A DNA stretch of 64,000 bases from Cyrtodaria siliqua (Eukaryota > Mollusca > Bivalvia > Adapedonta > Hiatellidae): NCBI GenBank assembly GCA_037043455.1, contig JAWPHD010001343.1, positions 267,627 through 331,626 on the forward strand. Reading direction: 5' to 3'. The notes beneath the pieces were generated by a model. It was not told where the DNA came from, did no database searches, and saw only the letters and a list, made by a program, of their open reading frames with translations. The translations under genes and the position numbers were made by a program. Shown here one piece after another: positions 34,549-45,610 of the stretch; within the stretch, counting starts at the first letter, position 1, and each line of letters begins with the position of its first letter.

Positions 34549-36394
34549 ACATTGTGAAGTGCTCCAACTGTACCTACACACATCGACTGAATGGAAACAA
34601 AAGTGGGGCATTGCATTTCGTCCCCGAACCCCTGATTATCGTACGTATCATACCTAAATATCATAATACCGATAACAGTAAACTTGCAGACAAAGTTATA
34701 TCACCAGAAAAGTGTAGCGAATCATTATGCTTTTCAAAAACAGAACATGATCACACCTGAGAGTCATGGAAACAGCTAGTATCAGATGTCAGCAAGCATG
34801 CATCTATCCGTTTAGAAATTGTTTTATATACTGTAAGTTAAGAACCATTTCAACCATGTGATATTGCCATCAGCTATGTACGTTGTTTTTTGATATGCTC
34901 GAGTCTGACCTACTTATCTTTCACCAGTCAGAAATATGAACAAATATTCAGTTGCAAAAGAAAGTGGACACTGAGTTTTGTTTAGATTTAATTGTATAAC
35001 GTTTTTTAAGAATTAAATTGACAAATTTCAAAATGAATATGCCATGCTTGGTACCAAAGTTTTTATCATTCCATTACCAATATCATGTTGTCATTTGTTT
35101 TTCAATAGGTCGAATCATTAAGGGACTGTCGCTTGATAAAAGAGGATAATGTGTAAAGTAACATTTTCAAAGTGTCCAGTTTCTTTTGCAATTGAGTATA
35201 TATTAAGGTTTGCATTAGAATTATACATGTATGTCGGCATGCTCCAAAATGTGAGTGCGGAGAATATTTGCTAAATTCTATAACATGGCGATAAATAATT
35301 GTATAACAGCTGCTCCTTTCGTTTCATTTATATGTCTATATTTCTCGACCGAGGTGAAGCGTTTGATTTTACTGAACATAAGAACAGGTCTGAAGAACTC
35401 GTGCAGATCTGAACTAGTTACCTCAACACTAATAGAAGTATGCAAATGTATCCATAATTGTTCACCATTTATTGTACAATATACTTTATTAATACTAATA
35501 CTAATGCACATAATAACGGTAACAGCTAACTGACGGAAGAGGATAGAATGGAACAGAAAGAAACGATTGATAGTAACGTACTCAGAATTTTATCAAATAA
35601 GATTCCCGTCCCAATAAAAACAAAAGAGAAACTGCATACGATTTTACAAATACTGTTTTAGAAGAAACTGCATACGATTTTACAAATACTGTTTTTGAAC
35701 TGTGAAGCACAACATGAACAGAAATAATGAATAAATGAACGAAAAACGCGTTTGTGCGTGCGTGATATATGTTTCTGGACAATACAATGCTGTTTATAAT
35801 CTGGCGATCATGACTTATATCGAGGTTTAGTACGTTAATATTTGCAGCGCACCATCTAAAATGTCAAAGGTACAACTGTCATAAATGTGCAGCCTTTTTA
35901 AAATAATAGTATTCCGTATAACGTTGAAACAACGGAGCAAATGACAGCAGACACTAGATGTACGCCAAGAGTAAAAACATATTAATTCACAAATATTTCT
36001 CCCTATATATAATTCTGCCTTGTGAACGTGAATCTCTTACGAGATCCCAATTTCGAAATTTGCCGTAGTCAGTTCAAATTCTCTCCCTTTATATATATTT
36101 ATATATATATATATATATATTGTCTATAATCGGTGAATTGCACAATAACAGGCGGAAGATCTACCTGCAACGAGGCGTAAATGTGTACTACTCGCGATAC
36201 AACTACAAACGTGTGGTTAATGTATGTTACGTTGTTTCTGAGAAACAGAGCTCAACGAATGTGTAAGCATGTAAAATGAGACAAAAACATCCAAGTGTCG
36301 CAGTAAACGAAAATATGAATTTCTAGTCGCGGAATAGAATCAAGGCAGCACTTTTTTTTTCTTCAAAAAAAACACGAAACTGTTGATATGTTTC
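34549..36394. other. intergenic; minor repeats only
   Basis: No gene was recognised. It contains a 34-bp direct duplication (AGAAACTGCATACGATTTTA at about 35627 and 35662) and an (AT)n tract at about 36092-36120. This is the 3' side of the acidic-protein gene. Confidence 0.45.
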
Positions 36395-36400
36395 TTTAAT
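36395..36400 (-). promoter_or_regulatory. candidate polyadenylation signal of the acidic-protein gene
   Basis: ATTAAA on the - strand about 265 bp past the stop codon. It is the variant hexamer; no closer AATAAA was noticed. Confidence 0.35.
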
Positions 36401-36663
36401 GTTCCTTTTATGTATAAATCGCATATTTAAACAATATTGTATACAAGACGTTCGGTAGCTGGTTCCATCCGGTAACAGTTACTCCGAAGATAATTATTCG
36501 GATTGTAAACGGCACAGAATATGTCAAGCCATTGCAATTTGGGCCATACCTCACAGTTTCTTTCGTTATACATTACGTAAATTTCTCGAAATACAACAAT
36601 TGACGATACCAAAGTTTGATTAGTATTTACAGCTATAGTATTGTTTCCTGTCTCATATAGTTT

Positions 36664-38724
36664 TCATTTGCTCTCACTGCTTGATCCGCCTTCGCTACTT
36701 TCCAATTTACTAATTTCCTGACTTTCTATGCTCGTTGTTAGACTTGTGTCGTTATCACTTTCTTCCTCGTTTCGACTTTCATCACTATTCCTTCCCCTGC
36801 TTTCTTTGCTTTCACGACTTGTTTCCAGTGAATCACGTTCGGCTATTTCTGGTTGTTGTAATTCAACTGAAACGTGTCTGTTATTTTCTTTGCTTTCTTC
36901 AGAGTCTCTATCATGTTCCATGCTTTCGTCAAAATTAAAGTTTTCAAGTGAGTGGTTCCGTGTTTTACTTTCCCTACTATCGCCGGAATCACCAGCTTCT
37001 ACATAATCATCGTCACTAAAATCTTTACCGTCGTTTTTGTCTTTGCTATCCATGTCGTTTAAGTCATCCGTATCGTCGTCATCGTCGTCGTCGGACTCAC
37101 CAGCACGATTTGCAGCTGTTTGTTTTGTGTCTTTGATAGAACCAATCGAACACAAACTCGGGCAAAGTCTTTTAATCAAGTTCATAACTTCATCGATGCT
37201 GCTGGATGTTTCAAATGATGCCGACAAACTCTCCATATCAACGTTATCAATAGACTGTGAACTTGACTGGCTATCACGTGAAAAGGAGTTAGCATTTAGC
37301 ACTCCGGTGGAGATGCCATCTGACTGACTTCCAAATGGCGCGTCTACGCTTGTTGATTCTGTTGAGGATTCACTAGAATAGCTGTACCACGATGCTTTAG
37401 AATGGTTTACAATAGCATCACCGGTGGAAACACACTGCTTCGGAAATTTTAATTGGCAAACCATTCGTAAAGAACGTACAAGGACACAGATGTCGCTGCT
37501 TTCTGGTGGCACCGCGAAGCACTGTTTTAAAGAATTGGAAGTCGTGGATTCGGTCATTGCATTACCAGCGTCAGAGGTTTTAGATTCTGTTTCCACTTGA
37601 TTAGACGACTGATCTTCAGACGATTCTGAACTAACAGATGCAGTTTTCGATCCGACTGACTCTTCTGATGATGACGATTTAGAATTACCTGAAGAATCAG
37701 AACTTGACGAGTCACTATTTGAATCTGATGATGACGATTTAGAATTATCTGAAGAATCAGAACTTGACGAGTCACTATTTGAATCTGATGATGTTACATC
37801 AGAATCACCATCGACAGAATTTGATACAGAATTCGATACACCAAACTCTGTCGAATCTGACCCTTCATTCGATTGCTCACTATTCATATCTTTAGAATCT
37901 ACATCAGCACTTCGCGCAGCTTTAGTATGTTCATTTGAACTGGAACCACTCTCATCCGTTGATGAGGACTCGATTCCATAGGGAGACCCACCACCAGATA
38001 CAACATCAATTTCGGAGGACTCACTTGACGCTATTAAGTATGTCTTTGTTCCAGATGTAGTGTCTGTGGATATAACGTCTGGAACGGTGTCGTTAGATTG
38101 ACCCTGCGGTGAAGATTTACTCACTGTACCAGACGCTTTAACGTCTTTGTTGGATAAATCTTGCTCTGTATCATACTTTCTAGTCGAACCTGCATTGTCC
38201 ATAGTGTTACCCGGTACACTAGAATTCTTTGATGAACCGGATACACTCGTGATTACTGAAACGTTTGCATTTTCCACTGCCGCCGACTGGCTTCTATTTC
38301 CAGTTGCTTCATTATCTTCATTCTGGTCTTCAGCATAATTGCCGCCATCACTTTGCGTGTTGTTTTTATCCTCATCTGCGACCTCGATACTTGTTATTGC
38401 CGAGTCTGTAGTTGTTGTTAAACTACTGTATGTATGACCAACTATGGAATCGCTTTGATCGGTGCCAGTTTGTTTGTTGTTCTGAATCCCTGTGTCAATT
38501 CCCGCTAAGGAATATGTTTCATCAGCGATGTTGACAGTATCCGGTTTTCCAGGGTCGACTCCAAATTCGTCAAAGTCTGCCAGATCGTAGTCAATCGTGG
38601 TTGTCGCGCCAGGTGGTAGCCTTGGGTACCTCGTTCGACCGGTATAGGGCGATGGTATTGAATGAATAGGTTGAATTAATAACAGTAAAAGTGTTATTAG
38701 TTTTGATGTTTCGTTTGAAGACAT
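36664..38724 (-). CDS. secreted, highly acidic Ser/Asp-rich protein (686 aa)
   Basis: A single large coding exon; the ATG at 38724 lies 8 nt after a splice acceptor (GGTTTTGTTTCAG). The N-terminus has a signal peptide (LITLLLLLIQPIHS, about residues 9-22), so the product should be secreted. The rest is dominated by Ser, Asp, Glu, Asn and Thr. Notable parts are a 20-residue tandem repeat (SDSNSDSSSSDSS-NSKSSS, about 311-352), an Asp run near 543-550, and Glu/Ser/Asp-rich C-terminal third ending GGSSSESK. Six Cys lie in two clusters (about 400-440 and 518-522), which may form a small disulfide unit. Composition is like dentin sialophosphoprotein and acidic mollusc shell-matrix proteins, with many casein-kinase-type sites; a calcium-binding, mineral-associated role is inference, since low-complexity composition alone cannot prove homology. 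Confidence 0.85.
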   Translation of the reverse strand: MSSNETSKLITLLLLLIQPIHSIPSPYTGRTRYPRLPPGATTTIDYDLADFDEFGVDPGKPDTVNIADETYSLAGIDTGIQNNKQTGTDQSDSIVGHTYSSLTTTTDSAITSIEVADEDKNNTQSDGGNYAEDQNEDNEATGNRSQSAAVENANVSVITSVSGSSKNSSVPGNTMDNAGSTRKYDTEQDLSNKDVKASGTVSKSSPQGQSNDTVPDVISTDTTSGTKTYLIASSESSEIDVVSGGGSPYGIESSSTDESGSSSNEHTKAARSADVDSKDMNSEQSNEGSDSTEFGVSNSVSNSVDGDSDVTSSDSNSDSSSSDSSDNSKSSSSDSNSDSSSSDSSGNSKSSSSEESVGSKTASVSSESSEDQSSNQVETESKTSDAGNAMTESTTSNSLKQCFAVPPESSDICVLVRSLRMVCQLKFPKQCVSTGDAIVNHSKASWYSYSSESSTESTSVDAPFGSQSDGISTGVLNANSFSRDSQSSSQSIDNVDMESLSASFETSSSIDEVMNLIKRLCPSLCSIGSIKDTKQTAANRAGESDDDDDDDTDDLNDMDSKDKNDGKDFSDDDYVEAGDSGDSRESKTRNHSLENFNFDESMEHDRDSEESKENNRHVSVELQQPEIAERDSLETSRESKESRGRNSDESRNEEESDNDTSLTTSIESQEISKLESSEGGSSSESK

Positions 38725-38941
38725 CTTAAAATCTGAAACAAAACCAAAAACCAAGAATGTGAAAAATTATACGAAAACACTGAAACATTAACAATAATTA
38801 TACATACATAGACATTTATTTAAATAAAAATGATAAAACAAATGAAAACTTTTGTAAATCTATTTTCTTTTGTTTGTCATATTTTTAAAGTTTTATTTCA
38901 ATATATTTATTAATTTAATTTCTACAAAAATGGAAACATAC

Positions 38942-39060
38942 CTGAAAACGCGTATGTCATTTAAATAATCACCCAACACATTGTAGCGCATATCAACAAT
39001 AATGCCGAGAAGGACACAACTGGCCGATAAATCTGTTCTGGTAAACGTCTGGATACTCGG
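38942..39060 (-). other. probable 5' UTR exon of the acidic-protein gene
   Basis: On the - strand the sequence ...GCGTTTTCAG is followed by a consensus donor GTATGT at 38941-38936. A 209-bp intron then leads to the acceptor just before the coding exon. The upstream limit (transcription start) is only a guess. Confidence 0.5.
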
Positions 39061-39420
39061 TTACAAACACCATCAATCATAGATTACAAGAAACGTCGAA
39101 TGATAGTCGTGGATAAAAATAAGAAAATTGATACAGCAAATGGTTAAAGAGAATATTTTCAAATGACATATTTCGTTAAAGAGAATATCTTTTTTGATTA
39201 CTTTGAAGTTTTACACAGACGAGAAATTAAACGAACTGATTGACAGTTTGATATTATTATGACAGAGAAAAATATGGGGTAAATTGAGAAGAAAACCCCC
39301 ATAAAATAACAACGCATGATAATGTACAAATTTCAAATATTAAATCAATATAAACAATGATTATAATATTATATATTAACAATATTGTGAGCACTTAAAA
39401 TGGAGTGGTCCGTTTAAAAA
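39061..39420. other. probable promoter region of the acidic-protein gene
   Basis: AT-rich; nothing specific was recognised. No convincing TATA box could be tied to a start site. Confidence 0.3.
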
Positions 39421-39575
39421 TAATGTCAATTTTTAAAATTGTGTTTACCCGGAGAAAACGGGTTCGAGCCTCAAGATACGGCATTCCTAGGCCTGTAGTA
39501 TTTCCCCTTTTTCTGGGATGGCTCTAAACGAACCTAGATAACGTGTTTATGACCCGTTAAACGACAATTCCATTC
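39421..39575 (+). repeat. degraded SINE (ATTCCATT 3'-end family)
   Basis: A B-box-like CGGGTTCGAGCC is followed by GGGATGGCTCTAAACGAACC and GACCCGTTAAACGACAATTCC, which matches the 3' part of 26926-27122. The 5' half is missing. Confidence 0.7.
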
Positions 39576-39821
39576 TTCCAGTCTGATAAAGATAAAGAAA
39601 GAATGAGATTGCTATTTTATCTTTTTCAGTTTTAATAAACGCCGCTACTTGTTTTTTCTTTTCTTTTTTTAATAAACATTTAAAGAAGTTCTAAAATAGT
39701 AATTATAATAATAACTATTATTAAATAATAATAATAATAATAATATAATAATAATAATAAACGAGTTTTTAAAAAGTGCATTTCCCCCTCCTACATATGC
39801 AAAAACGACAATTAAAAAAGA
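39576..39821. other. AT-rich, (ATA)n tract downstream of SRP RNA
   Basis: Contains (AAT/ATA)n microsatellite at about 39720-39762. No gene was recognised. Confidence 0.5.
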
Positions 39822-40120
39822 AAAAGGATCAAGTCCAGTTGTATTGGACGGGCTACTGTCAGATGCATATTCACGGACGCGAACCCACTACTGCCCGACA
39901 CGGGAACTTTTGCCTGCTGTGTTTCCACCCTGGGCCGATACGTTCCTCCTTAGACAACCTGGACATGCCTGGGCTCCCCCGGACAGCCCATATTGATGCC
40001 GGGCTTAGTGCGGACGCCCGATCGACACAGACATTCTGACAGTAGGACCCCCGCCCTCATACCGTCCCAAACCCAGGCCTCCAAGTAGCTGGATTACAGG
40101 AGCACGCCAACACTCCCAGC
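39822..40120 (-). ncRNA. signal recognition particle RNA (7SL RNA), complete gene
   Basis: SRP RNA is the scaffold of the signal recognition particle, which targets nascent secretory proteins to the ER. Read on the - strand, this about 299-nt stretch aligns end to end with metazoan 7SL. The 5' Alu domain has CTGTAATCCAGCTACTTGGA (U-turn UGUAA). Then come CGATCGGGCGTCCGCACTAA with GCCCGGCATCAATATGGGC, the helix 6 region GGTTGTCTAAGGAGGAACG and GGCCCAGGGTGG, and the SRP54-binding helix 8 motif AGCAGGCAAAAGTTCCCGTG. CAGTAGTGGGTTCGCGTCCG and GTGAATA follow, with a variable 3' Alu arm. It ends in TCC and a T run (39825-39814), the Pol III terminator. Length and every conserved block argue for a functional gene. 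The + strand frame here is an artefact. Confidence 0.96.
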
Positions 40121-40144
40121 CGATATACAGTTCACCGAATTGGA

Positions 40145-40152
40145 ATTATATA
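40145..40152 (-). promoter_or_regulatory. TATA element upstream of SRP RNA
   Basis: On the - strand GGTATATAATTCC places TATATAA about 25-32 bp before the inferred 5' end of the SRP RNA, a normal position for an external Pol III TATA element. Confidence 0.65.
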
Positions 40153-40159
40153 CCTAACA

Positions 40160-41099
40160 TAAATGAGATTTTTTTAAAATCCTGTTATATTATGTTTCTA
40201 TCGATGTTGGTAAAAGAAATATTGAACATTGGTTAACAAATATGCGTATTGTTAATAATTATTAACATCATACTCGATCACGTGGACACGTGTACACATG
40301 TGGACGTAGTATAAGTCTTATCAACGACAGTTTGGCCAGAGGCACTGATATCTCGGACTATCATTTTATCAAATGGCGGGAAATACAAAACAATATAATA
40401 TTAAAATATGGTCACGTGACGTATACGTGTATAAACTAAACATAAATCGAGCTGCTTATTTCCAATCGAAGTATCAGCAAGCATTGTTCTTGAGCTAAGC
40501 AATCAAAACTGTGTTTGATAAAATCTAGTGTTATACTCCATACTCCAGCAGGGCCCTATATATCAATGTTCACCCCCCAGCCAACCCTTATTACGAATAT
40601 ATACTGAACAAAATAAGTTTGGCACGATTTATTAAACATATGAACATTGATATAATTGTTTGAAGATAATACTCTATTTTCGTGTAGATCAGTGTTCCAG
40701 GTAAGGATGTGATTTTCAAAAATAAAATAAAAAATATTTTATTATTTTCTAACTAAAACGTATCAGAATTACCTCCTATATAATAAAACACAATATTTTT
40801 TTATACAAGCGTATTGCTTTGAAAGTTAATGTTTGGCATTGACAAGAATTGCCCTGTCAGTCATAGTTTAAAAAACGCTGAAATGTGTTCCAAAACGATT
40901 GTTATTCTGAAACAAAATCCTTCAAAATTTCGTAATTTAAAAATTATCTCCATTTTCATTGAAATACGAACGATTTTCGATAACCTATACAATGTTCTCA
41001 TCATACTTACTTTATTTTTGTCACCGACTTTGTTTACAAATGACTTTGTAGCATTATTATTGGTCATATCTATGTCACTTTATCATTGACCCCGAACAC
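40160..41099. other. non-coding; possible 5' part of a retroelement remnant
   Basis: No gene was recognised. A short + strand frame (40829-41089) has no known domain and runs directly into the retrotransposon-type 3' end described next. Confidence 0.4.
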
Positions 41100-41216
41100 A
41101 CACGACTTCGTATCTTGTCTATAGACTTTGTTATATTCGTATATTGTATATATGTTCTGAATGACGATGTACTTTGTACAAGTCTAAATAAAATATCTGT
41201 TCTGTTCTGTTCTATA
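41100..41216 (+). mobile_element. 3' end of a non-LTR retrotransposon with (TTCTG)n tail
   Basis: ACGATGTACTTTGTACAAGT precedes CTAAATAAAATATCTG and three copies of TTCTG (CTGTTCTGTTCTGTTCT). A short-repeat tail after such a 3' UTR is the hallmark of CR1-like elements in molluscs; no RT domain is attached. Confidence 0.65.
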
Positions 41217-42147
41217 GAATTGACATGCATTGTATGTGCTAAATTTATTTTGTAACGTATATATAGTTCTTTGACGTGCTCGGAGACTTTTAACGTGCTC
41301 GAAAAGAAAACTCCGATACACGGGACCGGCTGGTTAAATAAAGAAAAGGGATATTACACTGGACGATCAAATCTAATTTAGTTATCATATATCATAACTT
41401 TTCGTGCAGAGAACTTATTCTTGAAGTTTTCTGTTTGAACCTAACTTTTACTGCGTAATTGGCAAACGAATAACCAAATTAATTTATAAATGTATGGATT
41501 TTCACTTTTAAAAATTGCTTTATAACTTATAAACCAATTCCCCATTACGAAAAGAAAATCGGAGATTTTCTAAATACATTGAACGTGACATTTAACGTTT
41601 TGTAAAACATATACCAAGCGCCAAAAATGGCCACTCAAAACGATGTTATGGTGATTTAGGGAGAACCACGTTAGAATACTTGGAGAGATTCATAAAAGCT
41701 TATAGCTTACTTCTGAATCCCATGCCTGTATATTTAGTTATGTAATTCATGTAAATGTATAAATATATGACGTAAAATGCATATACTATTTGTGAATAAG
41801 ATCTGTTTAAACTAGAATACTGGTATACACATTTTAAATTGTGAACGTGTAGACATTGTTAAAGCAAACGATCATGTGTTGTTAACTGCTGTTTATGAAG
41901 AGGAACTCTATAAGAAGTCCCACCCTCATAACCCCACCATCATAACCCCACCCCAAAACGCCCGACGCTCCAATCCTTAATTACGTTGTATTATATCAAC
42001 ATAAACACAGTTTGTAAACGTTTGGAAATGTAAATTATTTAGCAACATTATAAGCAATTATTGGGAATTCATTGTATAGTTTCACCTGAAATAGTATTAT
42101 GTTTCATCACGTGGTCGCGTCTTAATTCCATTAAGTGATGGGAAAGC
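41217..42147. other. intergenic, nothing recognised
   Basis: AT-rich. No gene, RNA or clear repeat was recognised. Confidence 0.4.
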
Positions 42148-42378
42148 TTGCAGGATTTGTAACGGATATTTCAACAATAAAACACGTTTAAAAACGTTTT
42201 TTTACTGAAAAGATGCAATAACCTGTTTAAAATTACCTTTTTAATGCTTTAATTTTACAATATGCAAACTTTTTAAGCTGAAATTGAGGTTTTAATTCAT
42301 ACCCCAGCCAACCCCGTTTTCGCTTGGATGGGGTATGAAAGTTAATACTCGGACCACGTAATGGGTAGTTTTATTATG
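42148..42378 (+). repeat. direct repeat, copy 1 (copy 2 at 43481-43735)
   Basis: Shared landmarks in order are GCAGGATTT, TAACGGATATTTC, ACAATAAAACA, GTTTAAAATTACCT, TTAATTTTACAATAT-type sequence, CAACCCCGTTTT and GGTATGAAAGTTAATACTCG. Its start resembles the sequence left of the MITE at 42978, showing the pre-insertion form. Confidence 0.8.
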
Positions 42379-42977
42379 TAGTACGTACTACTTTGTTTGT
42401 TTAGATCTGTCTTCATGTACATGTTGGCATGCAAGCATAACAATGATATTTGTCGAAGGCTATATTCTCATATACATACTGAAAAGGGGGAAGCAACGAA
42501 CACAAACAAGATAGGAAAGTACCAGACTCACATTACGTGTTCCCGCCTTAATTCCATTAAACCCCAGCGTTAGGTAGAGTCTACCGTCATTATGTATACA
42601 CTGTAGCCAGTTAGTATTTCACCTGCTGCAAGATAAAGGTTTCAGCACTCTGATCAATCACTGATCTTATTTTTACAGGTACAGCTATTAATAGATGCAT
42701 CAAATTCAAAATTTGACAGTTAGGAATACAAATTTTGTTCTAGAAAGTATGGAAAATAAATACATTATATAATTGTTTTGATATATCTGTATAGAGTAAT
42801 GTTTAATGTATTTAAATGCCAAATTTTATGGTTTGAAAATGCTTTACTATTTAGAAATTTGTGATTAAACCTCTCTGAGCAGCATATTGCATAAAATGAT
42901 CAGAAACGTTTCTCTGTGGGTCATTTTGGGTTTTTTATACTCAACCCTGGCCTTTAAGCGATGGGAAACTTATATTA
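42379..42977. other. intergenic, nothing recognised
   Basis: AT-rich. The short motif CTTAATTCCATTAA occurs here and at about 42120. No gene was recognised. Confidence 0.4.
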
Positions 42978-43477
42978 GGCCAAATAAAATTATACCTGAG
43001 TTTACTGTAACACCGACCCGCTGAAAACACCCCCGACTCCTTTTTTTTTATTGAAAAAAAAATAATATAAAAAAAAAATATTTTTATTTTTTTGTTTTTT
43101 ATTGTTTTTAATAATTATGTTCACGCTATCACGGCCGACTCATGTGCTCATTGTCCTGCTGTTGGAACTGACCCTCTTCCGGACTTGCGAAAAATAAATT
43201 AAACTGTTCTACCCCTTTGCAATAATTGCAAGTGATTGGGAAAAGAGCCAGTTGTTGCCATGCCTTTTGGGAAACAATAACACATACACAATTTCATATT
43301 GTTATCTATTGTAGTTTTTAAAATACCACATTTTCCCATTCATCAAAGCTCAACGACACCTTAAATCAACTTCGCCAAAAAATAAAATAAAAAAATAAAA
43401 TAAAATAAAATGCCTACCTACCTACCCAATTTTTTTCAGCAATGTTACAGTAAACATAGGTATAATTTTATTTGGCC
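42978..43477. mobile_element. 500-bp PIF/Harbinger-like MITE
   Basis: Terminal inverted repeats of about 35 bp begin GGCCAAATAAAATTATACCT at both ends. They are flanked by TTA at 42975-42977 and 43478-43480. A TTA (TWA-type) target-site duplication with GG-starting ends fits PIF/Harbinger. It contains poly(A/T)-rich interior and no transposase. It interrupts the left end of the repeat at 43481-43735. Confidence 0.85.
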
Positions 43478-43480
43478 TTA

Positions 43481-43735
43481 GCAGGATTTTATAACGGATA
43501 TTTCGACAATAAAACATGTTTAAAAAATAAATACTGAAAAATTGCGATAACCCGTTTAAAATTACCTATTAAATGTTTAAATTTTACAATATACAAACTG
43601 TTTAAGCCGAAATTAAGTGTGTGTTTTTATTTCATATCCCAGCCATCAGTCAACCCCGTTTTTGCTTCTTGGAGAAGGTGTTGGATGGGATATGAAAGTT
43701 AATACTCGGACCACATAATGAGTTTTATAAAGTTT
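43481..43735 (+). repeat. direct repeat, copy 2
   Basis: Diverged copy of 42148-42378, ending in AAGTTAATACTCGGACCAC. Confidence 0.8.
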
Positions 43736-44036
43736 GTTCATAAAAGATATTACAATGTGCAACAAGTTTCTTTTTTTTTTTTTTTAGATATTATAGTAAG
43801 AGAGTAAAACAATGTTTCTGTATTCACAATGTATATCAATATGCATTGTTTAACGATGGCGTAGACCACAAACTACACCTGTAAGCAAAAGACAATATAG
43901 ATAATGTAATAATGTAGAAGACGAATTTCATTTTATTCTGGAATGTGTACTACAACATTTAAACAAGTCCTGCGACAACCAATTGAAACAATGGAGTGGA
44001 GGAGGCTTGGGGTGTGGAGGGCGTATATAAGTTATA

Positions 44037-44517
44037 TATACTGAAAGGAAAAAGAAACGCGACACGGGAATTTCCGCTATATATTGTATGTAGAATGATT
44101 ATGCTACTGTTAATCGAATGGTACATGGCTATGTAAGATTTTCCTTTTGGAAAAAAGACTAAAACAACACATAACGCAGCAAATAGTATTCCTGCAAAGT
44201 TTCATTATTGACAGAGTACGCGTTTGGCGCACACTTAGGATGCAACATTTTGCAAACTCTTTACGTTAAATACAGTACTGAACTGGCTCAATTTTTCAAA
44301 GAGGTTTATTTTTTTCAAACATTTATAATTTTTTGTCACAACGTGTACTGTGATTAAAACGTCTACAACATCACAGTAGTGTCCTTTCTCTAACCAACTG
44401 CAACTTTTTTTTACAAAACATCTTGGGATTTCCTTGGAATATATATGGAATTAAGTGTGCAGTATATATAATATATAGCGGAAATTCCCGTGTCGCATTT
44501 CTTTTTCCTTTCAATAT
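44037..44517. mobile_element. ~480-bp MITE, copy 1
   Basis: Near-perfect terminal inverted repeats of about 47 bp contain GAAAGGAAAAAGAAACGCGA and GGGAATTTCCGCTATATA on the left and their complement on the right. TA-rich flanks are consistent with a TA target site (Tc1/mariner-type), but this is not proven. A diverged second copy is at 60928-61416. There is no coding capacity. Confidence 0.9.
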
Positions 44518-45424
44518 ATATTTATAATGGCTTTAATTTGAAATGGACACGGCAAGATAAGATACTCTCACATAACCCTGGTCAGAAGAAATGCTACATT
44601 TATTTTGTTTTATTATTTGTTTATCAATGCCGTAGCATGACGACAGTATTGCTAAATCTTCACGTTTTCATGGAACTGAAAATCCAGAATAACCTAATAT
44701 TTAAATTATATGGACAGGAAGTATATACGAATGTTATCTTTCGTTCCAATCCTGTAACACCTGGTTTAAAGGGAAACACGGCAATCTTTTTTTAAAAACT
44801 CAAGGCATCCCGCTAGTTTTTGCTGGATATTAAACTTACAAATTATATTTTGATATTATTGCACCAATAAGTGCAATAATATATTACAACTTATTGTAGA
44901 ATAAGACGAGGGAAAATACGGAAAAAATTGTATTTATTTAAATGTAACCAGGTTAAAAGTAAACATGATCCTGGATATATAAACTCGAGTCGAGACACCC
45001 ATTTCAAGCACTTCAAGATTGCCGTGTGTCTCTTTAAACTTTGTCAAATTCTCACGCTGAGATGAAAAAAAAAGAAAGGAAAAGAAAAACCCATCAACAA
45101 ACAAAAACACGCAGAAACCGCCACGTTTGCAGTAGATTACTCATGTTAATGACTATTTACTCTGTAGTTTCTTTTTCATTACCGAACCCCATTTTGCGCA
45201 CTCTAATATAAAATCACAACGTTTTAGAACGGTTAACATTTCAGAATATAATGTTTAACTTTTCGCCAAGAGTATAATACCAACCGGTAAATTGATACCA
45301 AGACAATTGTTGTGGACACGATCATGGCTCTGTCAATCACGTCGGGATTGGCGATTGGCGTTGGATCTTTATATGCATGTTTTACCTCCACTACCATTCA
45401 ATTAGCAATGTGGTTAATGATTTT
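44518..45424. other. intergenic, nothing recognised
   Basis: No gene was recognised; short open frames here lack domains or splice context. Confidence 0.4.
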
Positions 45425-45610
45425 TATTTTGGATTTTACACGGTTCTATGGCGCCAACAGGAATGAATATTCCTGGCTCACTCCCCACTTACATCTATAT
45501 AGATAAAAAAAATATACAGAATTGGCATAGAACCTTCTCACCCGAAGAACTGCAGAGTTGCTGCAAATTCTATTGTAAACACTCCATTTTTCGCTGTAGC
45601 CACGATCATT
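45425..45610 (-). repeat. SINE-like repeat (GAATTGAATTGGGG family), partial
   Basis: TATGGCGCCAACAGGAATGA and AGAACTGCAGAGTTGCTGCA, then TTGTAAACACTCC match 17950-18150. The end bearing GAATTGAATTGGGG is missing. Confidence 0.75.

Noticed and set aside
39776..40039. + strand open frame of 87 codons
   Set aside because: It is antisense to the SRP RNA gene; its composition follows the RNA structure and no protein signature is present.
40081..40115. Human Alu contamination
   Set aside because: The Alu-like phrase is the 5' domain of a complete 7SL RNA gene, which continues through the S domain that Alu lacks.
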